The position numbers were made by a program, and so were the translations under genes. This document shows positions 53,589 through 63,264 of a stretch of DNA of 64,000 nt, one piece after another. The DNA lies in assembly GCA_964352735.1 (NCBI GenBank), contig CAYGTC010000005.1:62001-126000 (forward strand), in the 5' to 3' direction. Origin of the DNA: NORP309 sp964352735 (GTDB lineage: Bacteria; Pseudomonadota; Gammaproteobacteria; Xanthomonadales; Marinicellaceae). Position 1 is the stretch's first letter. The number at the start of each line of letters is the position of its first letter. Below the pieces are notes generated by a model. That model did no database searches. It was not told the origin of the DNA and saw only the letters and a program-made list of their open reading frames with translations.

Positions 53589-54637
53589 GTTATATAAAAT
53601 CCCATTTTAGACACCCTAAGGCGACAGTTAATGACATTGGTTTCAATGAAAAGGATTATGAAGGGGCATTATCAACCCTGTGTGCTGGATGTGGTCATGA
53701 TTCCATCAGTGCTGCCATTGTCAAAGCTTTTTTTGATATGAATATTGAGCCCCATAAGGTGGCAAAAATATCCGGTATTGGTTGTTCATCGAAAACGCCA
53801 ACCTATTTTTTGGGAAAAGCCCATGGATTTAATTCTGTACATGGCAGAATGCCATCTGTGGCCACTGGAGCTAATATGGCCAATCGTGATTTGCAGTATA
53901 TTGGAATTTCAGGAGACGGCGATACGGCCTCTATTGGTATGGGGCAATTTGCTCATGTTGTCAGGCGAAACTTGAATATGATATACATTGTCATGAATAA
54001 TGGTTGTTATGGGCTGACTAAAGGACAAGATTCTGCCACAGCTGACTTGGGCTCGGCAGGTAAAAAAGGTGTTCCAAGCCCATTTGAAGGCATAGATTTG
54101 TGTCAGTTGGCATTACAACTGGGTGCTGGTTATGTGGCTAGAGGCTTTTCTGGAGATAAAAAACAGTTGATTCCTTTGATTAAAGGAGCAATCAATCACA
54201 AGGGTTTTGCTTTTATTGACGTGATTTCTCCTTGCGTAACATTCAATAATACACCGAGTTCAACAAAAGGCTATGAATATGTGCGTGATCATTTAGAGGC
54301 CACTGGAACCATTGATTTTGTGCCCGAAAGGCAAGAACTGAAAATTGTTCACCCCGAGGGAAGTAGTAAAAAAGTTCAGTTACATGATGGCAGTCATTTG
54401 GTTTTACAGAAAAATCCTCATGATTATGACCTTGATAATAAGAGAAAAGCAATGGATTATATAGAAAAGGTTAGAGAGGAGCAAAAGGTTTTAACCGGAT
54501 TAATTTATACAGATGCTCATTCAAAAGACACACATGAAAAGATAAGTACAGTCGATGTACCTTTGAACGGATTGTCACAAGATGAATTGTGTCCAGGGTC
54601 TTCTGTGTTGGGAGCTTTTAATGAAGGGTTTAGGTAA
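53585..54637 (+). CDS. 2-oxoacid:acceptor oxidoreductase, thiamine-diphosphate beta subunit
   Basis: The 350-residue beta subunit has LCAGCGHDSISAAIVKAF, the ThDP/Mg motif GDGDTASIGMGQF...NMIYIVMNN, and YGLTKGQDSATADLGSAGKK. It carries the cofactor for 2-oxoacid decarboxylation. The start overlaps the previous stop (ATGA) with a strong AAGGAGG ribosome site, so the two subunits are made together. A repeat of family 1 follows the gene. Confidence 0.92.
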   Translation: MSYIKSHFRHPKATVNDIGFNEKDYEGALSTLCAGCGHDSISAAIVKAFFDMNIEPHKVAKISGIGCSSKTPTYFLGKAHGFNSVHGRMPSVATGANMANRDLQYIGISGDGDTASIGMGQFAHVVRRNLNMIYIVMNNGCYGLTKGQDSATADLGSAGKKGVPSPFEGIDLCQLALQLGAGYVARGFSGDKKQLIPLIKGAINHKGFAFIDVISPCVTFNNTPSSTKGYEYVRDHLEATGTIDFVPERQELKIVHPEGSSKKVQLHDGSHLVLQKNPHDYDLDNKRKAMDYIEKVREEQKVLTGLIYTDAHSKDTHEKISTVDVPLNGLSQDELCPGSSVLGAFNEGFR

Positions 54638-54645
54638 TTAAATGT

Positions 54646-54763
54646 TGCTAACTCGAATATTTCATCAAAAGGGTATAAAAACTGAATTTACAGCGGTGTT
54701 TCTCCAATCTATTTTGCCATTTTTTCTCTAAACTCTATTTTACGATGAAATATTGGCGCTAAC
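54646..54763. repeat. inverted-repeat element, family 1 copy C
   Basis: The left end CTCGAATATTTCATC and the right end GATGAAATATTGGCGCTAAC are inverted copies; AATATTTCATC is the common core. The right half (ATTTTGCCATTTTTTCTCTA) matches the right end of copy A. It starts 9 nt after the oxidoreductase beta-subunit stop. Confidence 0.78.
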
Positions 54764-54820
54764 ATTCAGCCATTCATGCACTAATTTTGAACAATGAATG
54801 ACTGAGTATGTTAATGCGAT

Positions 54821-55228
54821 TTAACAATATTGATGGGCTATTTCTTGAATTTTGTTAAGGAGAGATGATAATCCATTGCTTCGTGTTGGAGATAAATGTT
54901 TGTCCAATCCGATTTCACTGATGAATGTTGGAGCCGTTTTTTTGATCTCATGTGCTGTTTTACCAGAGTAAATACTGAGTACTAAAGCAATCAATCCAGA
55001 GACGATTGCGGCATCGCTTTCTGCTTTGAAAATAATCTTTTCATCCAGTAAATCATGGGTTATCCACACTTGAGATTGGCATCCTTGTAATTTGTTTTCT
55101 TCGGTTTTATCGGTCTCTTCTATTTTTTCTAAATTTTTACCTAAGTCTATGATATATTGATATTTTTCCATCCAATCAGCAAAAATTTCAAAGTCATCAA
55201 TGATCTCTTTTTGTGTTTTAGTTATCAT
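54821..55228 (-). CDS. sufE: SufE family sulfur acceptor
   Basis: The 135-residue protein has the SufE core: DWMEKYQYIIDLGKNL, the persulfide-accepting Cys50 in LQGCQSQVWI, and SDAAIVSGLIALVLSIYSGK. It accepts sulfur from a cysteine desulfurase and passes it to the iron-sulfur scaffold. It is coupled to cysS by an ATGA overlap. No sufBCDS genes are in the window. Confidence 0.93.
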   Translation of the reverse strand: MITKTQKEIIDDFEIFADWMEKYQYIIDLGKNLEKIEETDKTEENKLQGCQSQVWITHDLLDEKIIFKAESDAAIVSGLIALVLSIYSGKTAHEIKKTAPTFISEIGLDKHLSPTRSNGLSSLLNKIQEIAHQYC

Positions 55229-56598
55229 TTTTTAATGCTCCATCGTGTCCCTTGAGTTGAGTCTTCAAGCACTATATTCATTTCTGAAAGTTTGTCCCTA
55301 ATGAGATCAGATTGAGCCCAATCTTTATTTGTTCTGGCTTGTTCTCTTTCTAATATCAAAGCATTAACCTTTTCTTCATCGATGTCACTGTCTGTTTTTT
55401 TAAACCATTGTTCTGCGTCATGTTCGAATAAGCCTAAAAGGGCACCTGTACTGAGTAAACTGGATTTATATTTTTGTTTATCTTCAATTGTTTGTGCTTT
55501 TGCCAATTGTTTGGCTATTTTATTAATTTCAGCAAATGCCATTGGAGTATTGAGATCATCGTCAAGTGCATCGATGACAGGTTGAGGAATGCATTCATTG
55601 CCGATGCTGGCAGTGATATCTTGATTCTCACGCAATACAGCATAAATTCTGTCGACAGTTTTTTGTGATTTATGTATGGATTCATCAGACCAGTCTACCG
55701 ATTGCCTGTATTGGGCGCTTAACAGCAACCATCTGATGACTTCGCCTTTATATTGTTCCGTTACGTCTTTAATTAATAATATATTGCCAAGAGATTTGGA
55801 CATCTTTTGATTGCCCATGTTAATCATGCCATTATGTAGCCAGTGATTAGCAAAACTTTCTGTATCATTAGCGCAACAACTTTGTGCTGACTCGTTTTCA
55901 TGATGAGGAAAAACCAAATCTCTGCCACCACAGTGTATGTCTATTACATCTCCTAAATGTTGTTTGCACATGGCAGAACATTCTATATGCCAACCAGGTC
56001 GACCACGTCCCCACGGACTATTCCACCCAGGTAAAGTCTCATCTGAGGGTTTCCATAAAACAAAATCAGCAGGGTGTTTTTTATAAGGAGCCACTTCAAC
56101 ACGTGCACCAGCAATCATATCTTCTAGGTTTCTATTAGATAATCTGCCGTATTTATCATAAGATTCCACATTGAATAATACATGACCTTCTGCTTCATAG
56201 GCATTGCCTTTGGCAATTAATGCATTGATCATTGAGATGATTTCAGGAATATGAGCAGTAGCATAAGGCTCTATATCAGGAGGTAATACGCCCAACTGTT
56301 GAATGTCATTATTGTATATGTCAGCGTATTTTTGTGAATATTTTTTGATATTCATGCCCAGGTTTAGAGCTGATTTATTAATTTTATCATCAATATCAGT
56401 GATGTTACGAGCATAGGTTACTTTGGGGTAATGGTGTTTTAGTAGACGGTAAAGAACATCGAATACGACAGCAGGTCTTGCATTGCCTATATGTGCATAA
56501 TTATAGACCGTTGGTCCACACAAATACATGGTCACAGAATCGGGGTTTATCGGTGTAAACAGTTCTTTTTTACCGGTTTTTGTATTGTATAAATTCAA
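55225..56598 (-). CDS. cysS: cysteinyl-tRNA synthetase
   Basis: The 457-residue class I synthetase has the HIGH motif as HIGN in YAHIGNARPAVVFDVL, the zinc-ligand Cys in LCGPTVYN, the domain with WHIECSAMCKQHLG and HHENESAQS, and KMSKS in QKMSKSLGN. It charges tRNA-Cys. Length and ends agree with the E. coli enzyme (461 residues). It is the first gene of cysS-sufE, both cysteine-related. Confidence 0.97.
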   Translation of the reverse strand: MNLYNTKTGKKELFTPINPDSVTMYLCGPTVYNYAHIGNARPAVVFDVLYRLLKHHYPKVTYARNITDIDDKINKSALNLGMNIKKYSQKYADIYNNDIQQLGVLPPDIEPYATAHIPEIISMINALIAKGNAYEAEGHVLFNVESYDKYGRLSNRNLEDMIAGARVEVAPYKKHPADFVLWKPSDETLPGWNSPWGRGRPGWHIECSAMCKQHLGDVIDIHCGGRDLVFPHHENESAQSCCANDTESFANHWLHNGMINMGNQKMSKSLGNILLIKDVTEQYKGEVIRWLLLSAQYRQSVDWSDESIHKSQKTVDRIYAVLRENQDITASIGNECIPQPVIDALDDDLNTPMAFAEINKIAKQLAKAQTIEDKQKYKSSLLSTGALLGLFEHDAEQWFKKTDSDIDEEKVNALILEREQARTNKDWAQSDLIRDKLSEMNIVLEDSTQGTRWSIKK

Positions 56599-56753
56599 GG
56601 GTTTTGCTTCTTATTTAAAGTTTAATATTTTATGCTATATCAATGATATCTTTAAGGAAAAATCATATTAGATATTAAGAAACTTAATTTAGATGGATTT
56701 TCATCTATGAAAATTGTATTATAATCGCTTAAATTGATAAAAGGCTGCTCAAA

Positions 56754-57482
56754 ATGGTAAATAATATATTTAACAAGGGTTCGGGTACTGACGAGCTATA
56801 TTTGGGAGAAAGAGTACATAATACTGATTTTTTCAAATTAGATATTGAGGCATTGAATCGTTTTCTTGCTTTTTGTCATCGTAGGAAATTTCCTAAAAAA
56901 GCCTCTATCATTAGACCTGGTGATTTAGCTAATACCTTATATTATATTGTTAAAGGGTCAGTGACCATTTCTTATGAAAATGAAAGTGGTAAAGAACTGA
57001 TTTTGGCTTATTTAAATGAAGGAGATTTTATTGGAGAAATGGGGCTGTTTATGAGCACTGAACACAGGGAAGTTTTGGTTAAAACTAAAGAAAATTCTGA
57101 ATTGGCCGAGATTGGCTATCAAAGATTAGGCAACTTGTTTCTGACAGACTTAAAAACTGATGCAGCACAAATTCTTTATTCTATAGGCACTCAATTAACG
57201 CACAGATTATTACAAACCAGCAGAAAAGTTCACCGTCTTGCATTTCTTGATGTAACGGGCAGAGTGGCAAGGACATTATTGGACTTAAGCAGAGAGCCAA
57301 ATTCAATGACACATCCTGAAGGCATTCAAATAAAAGTATCCAGACAGGAAATTGCTAAAATTGTTGGTTGTTCCCGAGAAATGGCTGGTCGTGTATTAAA
57401 AGATTTAGAGGAACAAGGTAACTTGATTGTTAAAGGGCATACCATTGTGATTCTTCATAATAAATTAGAAGATACTTGTTAA
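56754..57482 (+). CDS. clp: Clp/Vfr-type CRP-family transcription regulator
   Basis: The 242-residue protein has a cyclic-nucleotide domain (about residues 35-150: IIRPGDLANTLYYIVKGSVT, GDFIGEMGLFMS) and a winged helix (about 180-235: VSRQEIAKIVGCSREMAGRV). It matches Xanthomonas Clp more than E. coli CRP: the ligand loop reads HREVLVKTK, as in Clp (REV), where CRP has RSA. Clp answers c-di-GMP rather than cAMP in Xanthomonas, so the ligand here is uncertain. A TATAAT lies at 56720-56725. A perfect CRP-type site is in front of the neighbouring DUF1631 gene. Confidence 0.88.
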   Translation: MVNNIFNKGSGTDELYLGERVHNTDFFKLDIEALNRFLAFCHRRKFPKKASIIRPGDLANTLYYIVKGSVTISYENESGKELILAYLNEGDFIGEMGLFMSTEHREVLVKTKENSELAEIGYQRLGNLFLTDLKTDAAQILYSIGTQLTHRLLQTSRKVHRLAFLDVTGRVARTLLDLSREPNSMTHPEGIQIKVSRQEIAKIVGCSREMAGRVLKDLEEQGNLIVKGHTIVILHNKLEDTC

Positions 57483-57594
57483 TTTAGCATACAACAAAAA
57501 GTTCAAGAATCATCTTTGTTAAAATCTAATTACAAAAAGATTTTAATTTATCGTAAAAATACAGCACATGGGTATTTTGACAAAATTGTCCTAA

Positions 57595-60051
57595 CTATGT
57601 GCTTTTAATTTGGTTTTCCTTATCTTCATCAGGTTTTTGCTCCTCTTTCTTAAGCTTACTTGCTATGGCGCTGAGTGCTCTGTCAAATAAGGCCACTTGT
57701 TGTAGTATCCTGATGGTTTCATTGCGTAAGCCAGCGGCTAATGCTAAGCGATTTTTATCGGTGATTTTCAGCCCTCTTGAGTTCACAAACAAATATTTTC
57801 CGGTGATCGGGCTTATCCATGAAAGTTTTGCGCGCACGGCAGAATTGCCAGATCGAACAAACTCTAGCCATGTTCCTGTTTTGAGTTGGTCAATCATGCG
57901 AGCATATTCATCATCAACATCTTCATATTTCTCATCATCTTCTGAAGGTTCAATGATTTCTTCAATGTAGTCAATAATTTGATTATTTTGTTTGCGTATT
58001 TCAGATAATTTGAGAATTTCTTCTGGCGGGATTAATTCAACATCTTTTGGTGGGCTGCTGTCTTCAGTAGAGGTGTTATCAGATTCGATTTCGTGAATTT
58101 GACACAAGCACTTTTCCAGCATGTTGAGTTTTTCAATCAGCTCTTTAGGATTAAATGCCACCAGTTTAAGGCCTTCTTCATACACTGATCTGAGTTTTTC
58201 GATGTGTTGTTTAGTGACTTTAAACGCTGTTTGTTTTTGAGAGAATTCAATGATTTTTTCAACAAACTTTACTTTTTGAAAATATTGTTTAGATTTGGGT
58301 GTGTGTCTTAAATACATCAAAACAAGTACACTTGACCATTCCCCAAGCAAGATGTCTCTAATCAATATGGGCATTGGTTTGTTGGTCATTTTATTAACCA
58401 ATAACTTTGCTGATTCTTTCTTTGCTTGATCGATTTTGTCTTGGCCAAGGGTCTTTTCTTTGGTGCGTTTTTGTGTGACATCGGCCTTTTTCTTAAGTCT
58501 GATTAAAAACTTATCCAGATCTTCAAGAAGTGTGACAAATATTTCTTCTTTGTATTCATCAATATATAAAATGGTCTTTGCGATGTCTTCAATTTTATTG
58601 ATGAATTGTTTGTTTTTGTCTGCTTCTTCTGTCCAGCCAACTGAACTGACAGATAATTTGTCCAACAATTGACGAGCAGGGTGTTTTTTGTTGGCAAAAA
58701 CATTTTTATCTTGTAAAGCAATTTTTAAATAAGGGATTTGAAGTTTTGCCAATATTACCTGTATGGCATCAGGAAGGTTTCGGTCGTCAACAATAAACTG
58801 AAATAACATACCTACCAGATCAATGGTATCTTCATCTTTTTTCTTAACTGTTTGATCTTTGGTAGTTTCGTCAATTTTGTGTAGTTGTTTTATTAATTCA
58901 TTTTTGATCTCAGTTGGAGACATGCTGTTTTGTTCATGAACTTGCATGTTGCGAAACATATCACTTTGTAAAATTGATAGGGCATTCATTACTGAACCCA
59001 TAGCGATGTTGCCAACAGAACCTTGACCAGGAATTTGGCCAGAAATTTGACCTTGAGCAATAGCTTGCGATGATGGGTTTTGATTACTATTTGCAGTGGC
59101 TGTAGGGTTTTGGTTATCAGTGGTTGATACATCCTGGGCGAATGTTGGTTGATTCTGTTGAAACAATTGTGAAATCAACTGATAGTTTGGATCAATGTAC
59201 TGATTATTAACTGGAGGCTGTGGTGCGGTAGTTTGATTGTTTACTACCGCAGTATTTCCATCATTTTGATGGTCGTTGTTTGCGGTGTTTTGGGGTTCAT
59301 TTTGAGTTGGCATGTGCGCAGCAGGAGCGCCTCCAAAGCTCGCTCTGCCAATATTATACTTAATTTCAGGAATGATGCCTTTTTGTATAAAGAAGTCGTT
59401 AATCAGTGTATATGTAGAGTTCATTTGTCCCATGACATTTCTCTCAAATAATTTATACATGATCAATTTTAAGGTAACTTCCATATCAACCACTTTGATG
59501 CTCTGGCTAAAGGAGTTGACGATCACATGTGGACCAACGGGAATGTTATTATGCTCTAATTTAGTGCCAGAGGCCAACAGTGAAAATCTTTTTTCCATGG
59601 CGAATAAGTGCTTATGATAAGCCATTTCTGACTTATTGATTAGATTAACCTTTGCCAAGGTTTCATCCAGCTCTTTTTCATCAATCAATGATAGGGATAG
59701 TTTCTTTTGTTGTTTGGTGTCTGATACTTCTGAATTAAAGAAATCATATTCATTTTTTTTGAATGATTGAAATACATCTTTAAACGAATCAAAAAAAGTA
59801 GAAAAAATGCGATCTCTTGATTTGCGTATCAACCGCATTGATTCAAAATATAATGTTTGCTTTTGGTTAGAGTCTGCTTTTTCTGCAAGGTCAAAAAGTG
59901 AATCATCCAGAGATTCAAAAAAGGTGACAAGTTTTGGTTTCATGTCTTTGGCAAACATGGTGAAAATCTTTGGAAGCAATTCACCAAGAGCATATTCTTC
60001 GGCTTTTGCCTTTTTGTTTAAATTGACGATTTGCTCTTCGGTTTTCTTCAT
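57595..60051 (-). CDS. DUF1631 family protein
   Basis: The 818-residue cytoplasmic protein belongs to DUF1631, a family of large helical proteins of Beta- and Gammaproteobacteria without known function. The N-terminal part (about residues 20-200) is helical. The middle (about 255-360) is a disordered Gln/Asn/Pro-rich spacer (NQTTAPQPPVNNQYIDPNYQ). The C-terminal part (about 380-800) is conserved and ends with a PilZ-like stretch (LKTGTWLEFV, KLSWISPITGKYLFVNSRGL), which may bind c-di-GMP. ATG 60051 is preferred over TTG 60069. A CRP-type site lies 52-67 nt upstream. Confidence 0.85.
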   Translation of the reverse strand: MKKTEEQIVNLNKKAKAEEYALGELLPKIFTMFAKDMKPKLVTFFESLDDSLFDLAEKADSNQKQTLYFESMRLIRKSRDRIFSTFFDSFKDVFQSFKKNEYDFFNSEVSDTKQQKKLSLSLIDEKELDETLAKVNLINKSEMAYHKHLFAMEKRFSLLASGTKLEHNNIPVGPHVIVNSFSQSIKVVDMEVTLKLIMYKLFERNVMGQMNSTYTLINDFFIQKGIIPEIKYNIGRASFGGAPAAHMPTQNEPQNTANNDHQNDGNTAVVNNQTTAPQPPVNNQYIDPNYQLISQLFQQNQPTFAQDVSTTDNQNPTATANSNQNPSSQAIAQGQISGQIPGQGSVGNIAMGSVMNALSILQSDMFRNMQVHEQNSMSPTEIKNELIKQLHKIDETTKDQTVKKKDEDTIDLVGMLFQFIVDDRNLPDAIQVILAKLQIPYLKIALQDKNVFANKKHPARQLLDKLSVSSVGWTEEADKNKQFINKIEDIAKTILYIDEYKEEIFVTLLEDLDKFLIRLKKKADVTQKRTKEKTLGQDKIDQAKKESAKLLVNKMTNKPMPILIRDILLGEWSSVLVLMYLRHTPKSKQYFQKVKFVEKIIEFSQKQTAFKVTKQHIEKLRSVYEEGLKLVAFNPKELIEKLNMLEKCLCQIHEIESDNTSTEDSSPPKDVELIPPEEILKLSEIRKQNNQIIDYIEEIIEPSEDDEKYEDVDDEYARMIDQLKTGTWLEFVRSGNSAVRAKLSWISPITGKYLFVNSRGLKITDKNRLALAAGLRNETIRILQQVALFDRALSAIASKLKKEEQKPDEDKENQIKST

Positions 60052-60102
60052 GGTTTTGTCTACTCTCAATAATATAGTATAGCAAGATTATTTGTATAAA
60101 TA

Positions 60103-60118
60103 TGTGACCGCCGTCACA
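60103..60118. promoter_or_regulatory. perfect CRP/Clp-type binding site
   Basis: TGTGACCGCCGTCACA is an exact TGTGA-N6-TCACA palindrome, the consensus of CRP and its Clp/Vfr relatives. It is 52-67 nt before the DUF1631 start and about 300 nt before pepP, so the DUF1631 gene is the likelier target. Confidence 0.75.
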
Positions 60119-60419
60119 TTCAGTTGATACAATGGAAGTATATGTAATAACTTTGAATAGGATTTATGACAATTTTATCAGATGGAATCTCATAATAATA
60201 CCATTAATAATCATTGCAGGAGATCTATATGTATAAAATTAATTTCAATTTTATCTTTGATTTTTTATGATTTGTGAACGGGTTCCAATTTCTAGTCGAA
60301 GCCTTAAGAATGAAAATATTCTTGGCATCTAAGCCTTTGCAGTTGAATCAATAGCGCTTTAACAGTAATATGTTAAAAATAATCTAATCACAATCAATCA
60401 GTTGTACAATATATTCTCC
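60119..60419. other. intergenic region upstream of pepP, no gene seen
   Basis: About 300 nt of AT-rich DNA between the CRP-type site and pepP. A GCAGGAGATC string at about 60216 resembles a ribosome site and is followed by ATGTATAAAATTAATTTCAA, but that frame stops at TGA after about 13 codons. No structural RNA was recognised. Confidence 0.45.
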
Positions 60420-61730
60420 ATGATTAAAGCCAGCGAATTTAAAAAAAGAAGATCCCAAATTGCAAAAATAATCGGCCCAGACTCGATTGCAATCATTAAA
60501 GCCAAAGATGTATGTTTAAGGAATGGTGATGCTGAGTATAAATACCGTCCTGATAGTTATTTTTATTACATGACGGGCTGTCATGAACCACATGCAATTA
60601 TGATCATATGCCCTGAAAATGAAAATGGGCAAGATATTTTACTTTGCAGGGAGATAGATCCTAAAAAAGTCATTTGGGATGGGCCAATGTTAGGTCTAAA
60701 GAATGCAGAACAACAATTGGCATTTGATTGTGCTTATGATATTGATGAAGTTGATAGCATCATACCACAACTAATGAAAGGCCGTGATAAGGTTTATTTT
60801 ATGCTGGGCATGGACACCGACTTCGATCATAAAATTGTTCATTGGGCCAATGAGGTTACCCACAATAAGTGGGCTAAAAGTCAAGCACCTCATGAATTAA
60901 TCTCTTTGAAACCTTATCTCGATGATATGCGGGTTTATAAAAGTAAAGATGAAATAAAGTGTATGCAAAAATCAGCTGATATTGCTGCATCTGCACATGT
61001 TAAAATGATGCAGTCTTGTATGCCTGGTATGTATGAATATCAGTTAAATGCTGAGTTTTTAAACAGCATCACCAGAGAAAATTCTCAAGCCAGTTATTTG
61101 CCCATAATTGGTGGTGGTAAGAATGCGTGTATTCTCCATTATATTAATAATAATCATGAACTTAAAGATGGTGATTTGGTGTTGATTGATGCTGGTGCAG
61201 AATATGATTATTACGCATCAGATATCTCCAGAACATTTCCAATAAATGGCCGTTTTTCTGAGCATCAGGCAGCGTTGTATGAAGTTGTATTAGCAGCCCA
61301 TACAGCAGCCCTATCAAAAGTAAAACCTGGAAGTCATTGGAATGAACCCCATGATGCTGCAGTGCGAGTGTTGACCCAAGGTATGATTGATTTGGGTTTG
61401 TTAAAAGGAGATATTGAAAAATTGATTGAAGAACAAGCTTATGTGCAATTTTATATGCACAAAACTGGCCATTGGCTGGGGCTTGATGTTCATGACTGTG
61501 GCGACTACAGCATTGATGGTTTGTGGGTTGAATTGGAAGCGAGTATGGTTTTAACCATAGAACCAGGATTGTATATTGACCATCAGGCTGCTGTTCCTGA
61601 TCCTTATAAAGGCATTGGTATCCGTATAGAGGATGATGTATTGGTTACCAAAGATGGACATAAAATATTAAGTAATAAGGTTCCAAGAACCATCGAAGAA
61701 ATTGAAAAGCTAATGAGGCAGACATCATGA
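60420..61730 (+). CDS. pepP: Xaa-Pro aminopeptidase
   Basis: The 436-residue M24B peptidase has an N-terminal creatinase domain (YRPDSYFYYMTGCHEPHAIM) and a pita-bread catalytic domain. Metal ligands are the two Asp in LIDAGAEYDYYASDISRTFP, His in HKTGHWLGLDVHD, and Glu in TIEPGLYI and GIRIEDDVLV. It removes N-terminal residues in front of proline. ATG 60420 gives the normal family start; an in-frame TTG at 60402 is unlikely. It overlaps the amidohydrolase gene by 4 nt, suggesting both take part in peptide breakdown. Confidence 0.93.
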   Translation: MIKASEFKKRRSQIAKIIGPDSIAIIKAKDVCLRNGDAEYKYRPDSYFYYMTGCHEPHAIMIICPENENGQDILLCREIDPKKVIWDGPMLGLKNAEQQLAFDCAYDIDEVDSIIPQLMKGRDKVYFMLGMDTDFDHKIVHWANEVTHNKWAKSQAPHELISLKPYLDDMRVYKSKDEIKCMQKSADIAASAHVKMMQSCMPGMYEYQLNAEFLNSITRENSQASYLPIIGGGKNACILHYINNNHELKDGDLVLIDAGAEYDYYASDISRTFPINGRFSEHQAALYEVVLAAHTAALSKVKPGSHWNEPHDAAVRVLTQGMIDLGLLKGDIEKLIEEQAYVQFYMHKTGHWLGLDVHDCGDYSIDGLWVELEASMVLTIEPGLYIDHQAAVPDPYKGIGIRIEDDVLVTKDGHKILSNKVPRTIEEIEKLMRQTS

Positions 61731-63001
61731 AAAAAACACTATTGATTGCATTAATGGGACTATCAACTATCGGATACTCCGCTACATTCAGATGTGGTCA
61801 TGTGCTAGATGTGATTTCAGGAAAAATGCTCGAAAATATGTACGTAAGTACTGATAATGGTAGATTTGATGCGATAAAACCGTATAAAAATCAAGTGGTT
61901 GATGTTGACTATTCATCACAATATTGTGTTCCTGGATTTATAGACATGCACACGCATTTGTCTTTTGAATTCAACGCCAATAGCTATATCGAAAAATTCC
62001 AAATGAATGAAGCAGACTATGCATTTAAGTCTACAATGTTTGCTCAAAAGACGCTGGCTGCTGGTTTCACTTCAGTCAGGGATTTAGGTGATGTGTTTAA
62101 TGTAACCATTGCACTGAAAAAGGCCATCAATAAAGGCCACGTCCAAGGGCCTCGAATTTTTACAGCGGGCAAATCAATCGCGACCACAGGTGGTCATGCT
62201 GACCCTTCTAATGGTTATCGTCATGGGCTTTTTCCTCATCCTGGTCCTGAAAATGGCGTTGTTAATGGTGTCGCAGAAGCTGCTCATGCAGTAAGACAAA
62301 GGTATCAAGATGGCGCTGATTTAATTAAAATAACCGCAACAGGAGGTGTGTTATCAGAAGCGGCCAGTGGGGATAATGCTCAATTTAATCAAGAAGAATT
62401 AAAAAGTATTATTGATACGGCCAATGATTATGGGTTTAAAGTAACAGCACATGCTCATGGAAAAGCCGGTATGAAAAGGGCAATTTTAGCTGGAGTTGCC
62501 AGTATTGAACATGGAACCTATCTGGATGATGAAATCATTAAGCTCATGAAAAAACATGGCACATATTTGGTGCCAACCTTAATTGCTGGTGAATGGGTCA
62601 CGTCGAAATCGGCTGAACCAGGTTTTTTTCCAAAAACAGTGGCTAAAAAGGCCGCTACCATTGGCCCTAAAATCGCCAATTCCTTTGAAAGAGCGCATAA
62701 AGCTGGCGTGAATATTGCTTTTGGAACCGATTCAGGTGTCAGCGCCCATGGGGACAATGGCCAAGAGTTTGCTTTGATGGTCAATGCAGGTATGACGCCT
62801 TTGAAGGCATTGCAATCTTCTACCATTAATGCCGCAACTTTACTTGGGCAGGAGGATCATTTGGGTTCGATAAGCGTGGGTAAATTTGCAGACATGGTGG
62901 TTCTCTCAGATAATCCATTAAAAAATATCAAAACTGTTGAATCTGTTCAATCCGTGATAAAAGGCGGTACAGTAGAATTTTCAGGCGCAAAGAATGAATA
63001 A
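61727..63001 (+). CDS. exported amidohydrolase (Xaa-Pro dipeptidase-like)
   Basis: The 424-residue protein has a signal peptide (LLIALMGLSTIGYSA) and an amidohydrolase TIM barrel: metal His pair in FIDMHTHLSF, KITATGGVLSEAASGD, His in TAHAHGK and SIEHGTYLDD, and Asp in FGTDSGVSAHGDN. It belongs to the imidazolonepropionase-like group that includes exported Xaa-Pro and aryl-peptide hydrolases. Co-translation with pepP supports a role in peptide use in the periplasm, which is inference. Confidence 0.88.
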   Translation: MKKTLLIALMGLSTIGYSATFRCGHVLDVISGKMLENMYVSTDNGRFDAIKPYKNQVVDVDYSSQYCVPGFIDMHTHLSFEFNANSYIEKFQMNEADYAFKSTMFAQKTLAAGFTSVRDLGDVFNVTIALKKAINKGHVQGPRIFTAGKSIATTGGHADPSNGYRHGLFPHPGPENGVVNGVAEAAHAVRQRYQDGADLIKITATGGVLSEAASGDNAQFNQEELKSIIDTANDYGFKVTAHAHGKAGMKRAILAGVASIEHGTYLDDEIIKLMKKHGTYLVPTLIAGEWVTSKSAEPGFFPKTVAKKAATIGPKIANSFERAHKAGVNIAFGTDSGVSAHGDNGQEFALMVNAGMTPLKALQSSTINAATLLGQEDHLGSISVGKFADMVVLSDNPLKNIKTVESVQSVIKGGTVEFSGAKNE

Positions 63002-63015
63002 GGAAGACAATAGAT

Positions 63016-63264
63016 ATGAGTACTGAGAGATTGGCAAAAGGTTATTTGCAATGGCGGTGCCGAAGGGGTACTAAGGAACTTGATGTCATGCTTACCAGGT
63101 TTCTTGATTCATCATATGAGACGTTATCTGATCAAGAACTTCATGGGTTTAATGAATTATTAAATACACAAGATACTGAGCTGTGGTATTGGTTAAGTGG
63201 GCAGGTTAAGCCAAATGAAACTGCTATACAAAATATTGTTTTGAAAATCCGTGATCGTAATTAA
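63016..63264 (+). CDS. sdhE: FAD assembly factor SdhE
   Basis: The 82-residue protein has the SdhE (DUF339) signature RRGTKELDVML (RGxxELD) and the helical pattern FLDSSYETLSDQELHGFNEL. It promotes covalent attachment of FAD to the succinate dehydrogenase flavoprotein subunit. The next gene overlaps its end by 14 nt, the usual sdhE-cptA order. Confidence 0.92.
   Translation: MSTERLAKGYLQWRCRRGTKELDVMLTRFLDSSYETLSDQELHGFNELLNTQDTELWYWLSGQVKPNETAIQNIVLKIRDRN

Noticed and set aside
54768..54804. Hairpin CAGCCATTCAT/ATGAATGACTG after sufE
   Set aside because: The stem has a mismatch, the loop is 15 nt and there is no T run on the minus strand; too weak to call a terminator.
57519..57546. AT-rich hairpin TTAAAATCT/AGATTTTAA between clp and the DUF1631 gene
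   Set aside because: It contains one G-C pair per arm only and could arise by chance in this AT-rich DNA.
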